Shown piece by piece: positions 35,541 to 36,067 of a DNA stretch of 36,067 nt (the first letter of the stretch is position 1; each line of letters opens with the position of its first letter). Made by a program: the position numbers and the translations under genes. The notes beneath the pieces are model-generated. The model saw only the letters and a list, made by a program, of their open reading frames with translations. It did not search any database and was not told where the DNA came from. The stretch is taken from assembly GCA_020438485.1 (NCBI GenBank), contig JAGQUM010000037.1, positions 1 to 36,067 on the forward strand. Direction: 5' to 3'. Source of the DNA: Thermoleophilia bacterium. Its GTDB lineage: Bacteria; Actinomycetota; Thermoleophilia; Miltoncostaeales; Miltoncostaeaceae.

Positions 35541-36067
35541 CTACGGGGTGATCGGCAGCGTCTGCAGGCTGTCGGCCCTCGTGGCGGTGATGCGGATGTT
35601 GCCGGGCACGACCGCGGCGGCCGCCGCGCCGTTGCCGGTGGCCTGCGTCTGACGGCACGAGACGATGGCCCGGCCCGGTGCGGTGAACGTTGCCGGCATC
35701 CAGCCCACCAGCATCGCGGAGTCGTCGCTGGACGCGCTCGGCGCGAGCGCCGGCGTGGCGAGGCGCGCGGCCATCGCCTCGGACAGGGCACCGGTGCCGA
35801 TCTGGCACGTCACCTGGCTGGTGCGCATGCCCGACGCGGTCGACGGCAGCGACGCGTCGAGCCTGGCCCGGATCATCCAGGTACCCACGGGCAGCGACAG
35901 CCCGGCGATGTTGACCGAGGAGCCGTCGGCGGGGATGGGCGTCGACGTCGCGAGCGCGCCGTGCAGCACGGTGGTGCCCGGGCCCTGGGCCCCGGTCCTG
36001 CCCTGGGCGCCCTGCTTACCGGAAACGCCGGCGGGCCCCGCGGGCCCGGCGGGCCCCGGGGGGCCCA
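35541..36067 (-). CDS. Collagen-like protein, C-terminal part (cut by window edge)
   Basis: On the minus strand the frame runs in from the right edge as Gly-X-Y triplets (GPP GPA GPA GPA GVS GKQ GAQ GRT GAQ GPG). It continues as a 140-residue domain starting TTVLHGALATSTPIPADGSS and ending RADSLQTLPITP. The second part alternates hydrophobic residues in a beta-sandwich-like way and has two cysteines (VTCQIG, VSCRQ). Bacterial collagen-like proteins are usually surface or exported. I do not recognise the C-terminal domain. The start lies outside the window. It converges on the thioredoxin gene, with 6 nt between the stops. Confidence 0.8.
   Translation of the reverse strand, partial: GPPGPAGPAGPAGVSGKQGAQGRTGAQGPGTTVLHGALATSTPIPADGSSVNIAGLSLPVGTWMIRARLDASLPSTASGMRTSQVTCQIGTGALSEAMAARLATPALAPSASSDDSAMLVGWMPATFTAPGRAIVSCRQTQATGNGAAAAAVVPGNIRITATRADSLQTLPITP

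Overview
The window is chromosomal DNA from a high-GC Gram-positive bacterium, most likely an actinomycetote. The evidence is the rpsF-ssb-rplI-dnaB gene order, an actinobacterial/Bacillota-type coproheme decarboxylase (HemQ), strong G/C bias at third codon positions, and many genes whose -10 hexamer lies only 6-7 nt before the start codon, which implies leaderless mRNAs. A soluble chemoreceptor together with this gene set suggests a deep-branching lineage such as Thermoleophilia, but that placement is inference. I see no rRNA, tRNA, CRISPR array, insertion sequence or phage module, and most of the window looks like ordinary core genome.

Layout. 1-2900 (minus): replication/translation operon rpsF, ssb, rplI, dnaB and the first codons of purA; rpsR is absent from its usual place. 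3000-6120 (plus): a small anchored protein, a secreted metallophosphoesterase and a soluble chemoreceptor with a zinc-binding CZB domain. 6120-8280: a sparsely coding stretch, then two tandem paralogous regulators with a GGHRRF-type DNA-binding domain behind a dyad operator (minus). 8418-12440: DedA membrane protein, L,D-transpeptidase, an uncharacterised 571-aa protein with a possible winged-helix N-terminus, and two small unknowns. 12449-17895: polyphosphate kinase 2 (minus), then a plus-strand operon of PQQ-type sugar dehydrogenase lipoprotein, HemQ, zinc alcohol dehydrogenase and a eukaryotic-type UDP-sugar pyrophosphorylase. 18483-22500: ispH, inositol-monophosphatase family protein, DUF1624 membrane protein, lipoamide dehydrogenase. 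22606-28065: pstSCAB phosphate-uptake operon behind an 11-bp-repeat PHO box, then a PAS-PAS-GAF membrane protein. 28139-34291: aconitase, PhoA alkaline phosphatase, EttA. 34400-36067: a possible small Cys/His protein with a leader peptide, a thioredoxin-TPR (CnoX-like) protein, and the C-terminal end of a collagen-like protein cut by the window edge.

How the genes work together. Phosphorus metabolism is the clearest theme: high-affinity phosphate import (PstSCAB) with a PhoP-type operator, a secreted PhoA alkaline phosphatase, a secreted metallophosphoesterase, and PPK2 for polyphosphate/nucleotide exchange. The rest is housekeeping: replication, translation, isoprenoid, TCA-cycle and haem functions. 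The less familiar items are the paired GGHRRF regulators, the 571-aa protein, an apparent AUC start for rpsF, an extra segment in PstA, and the small Cys/His protein near 34.5 kb.
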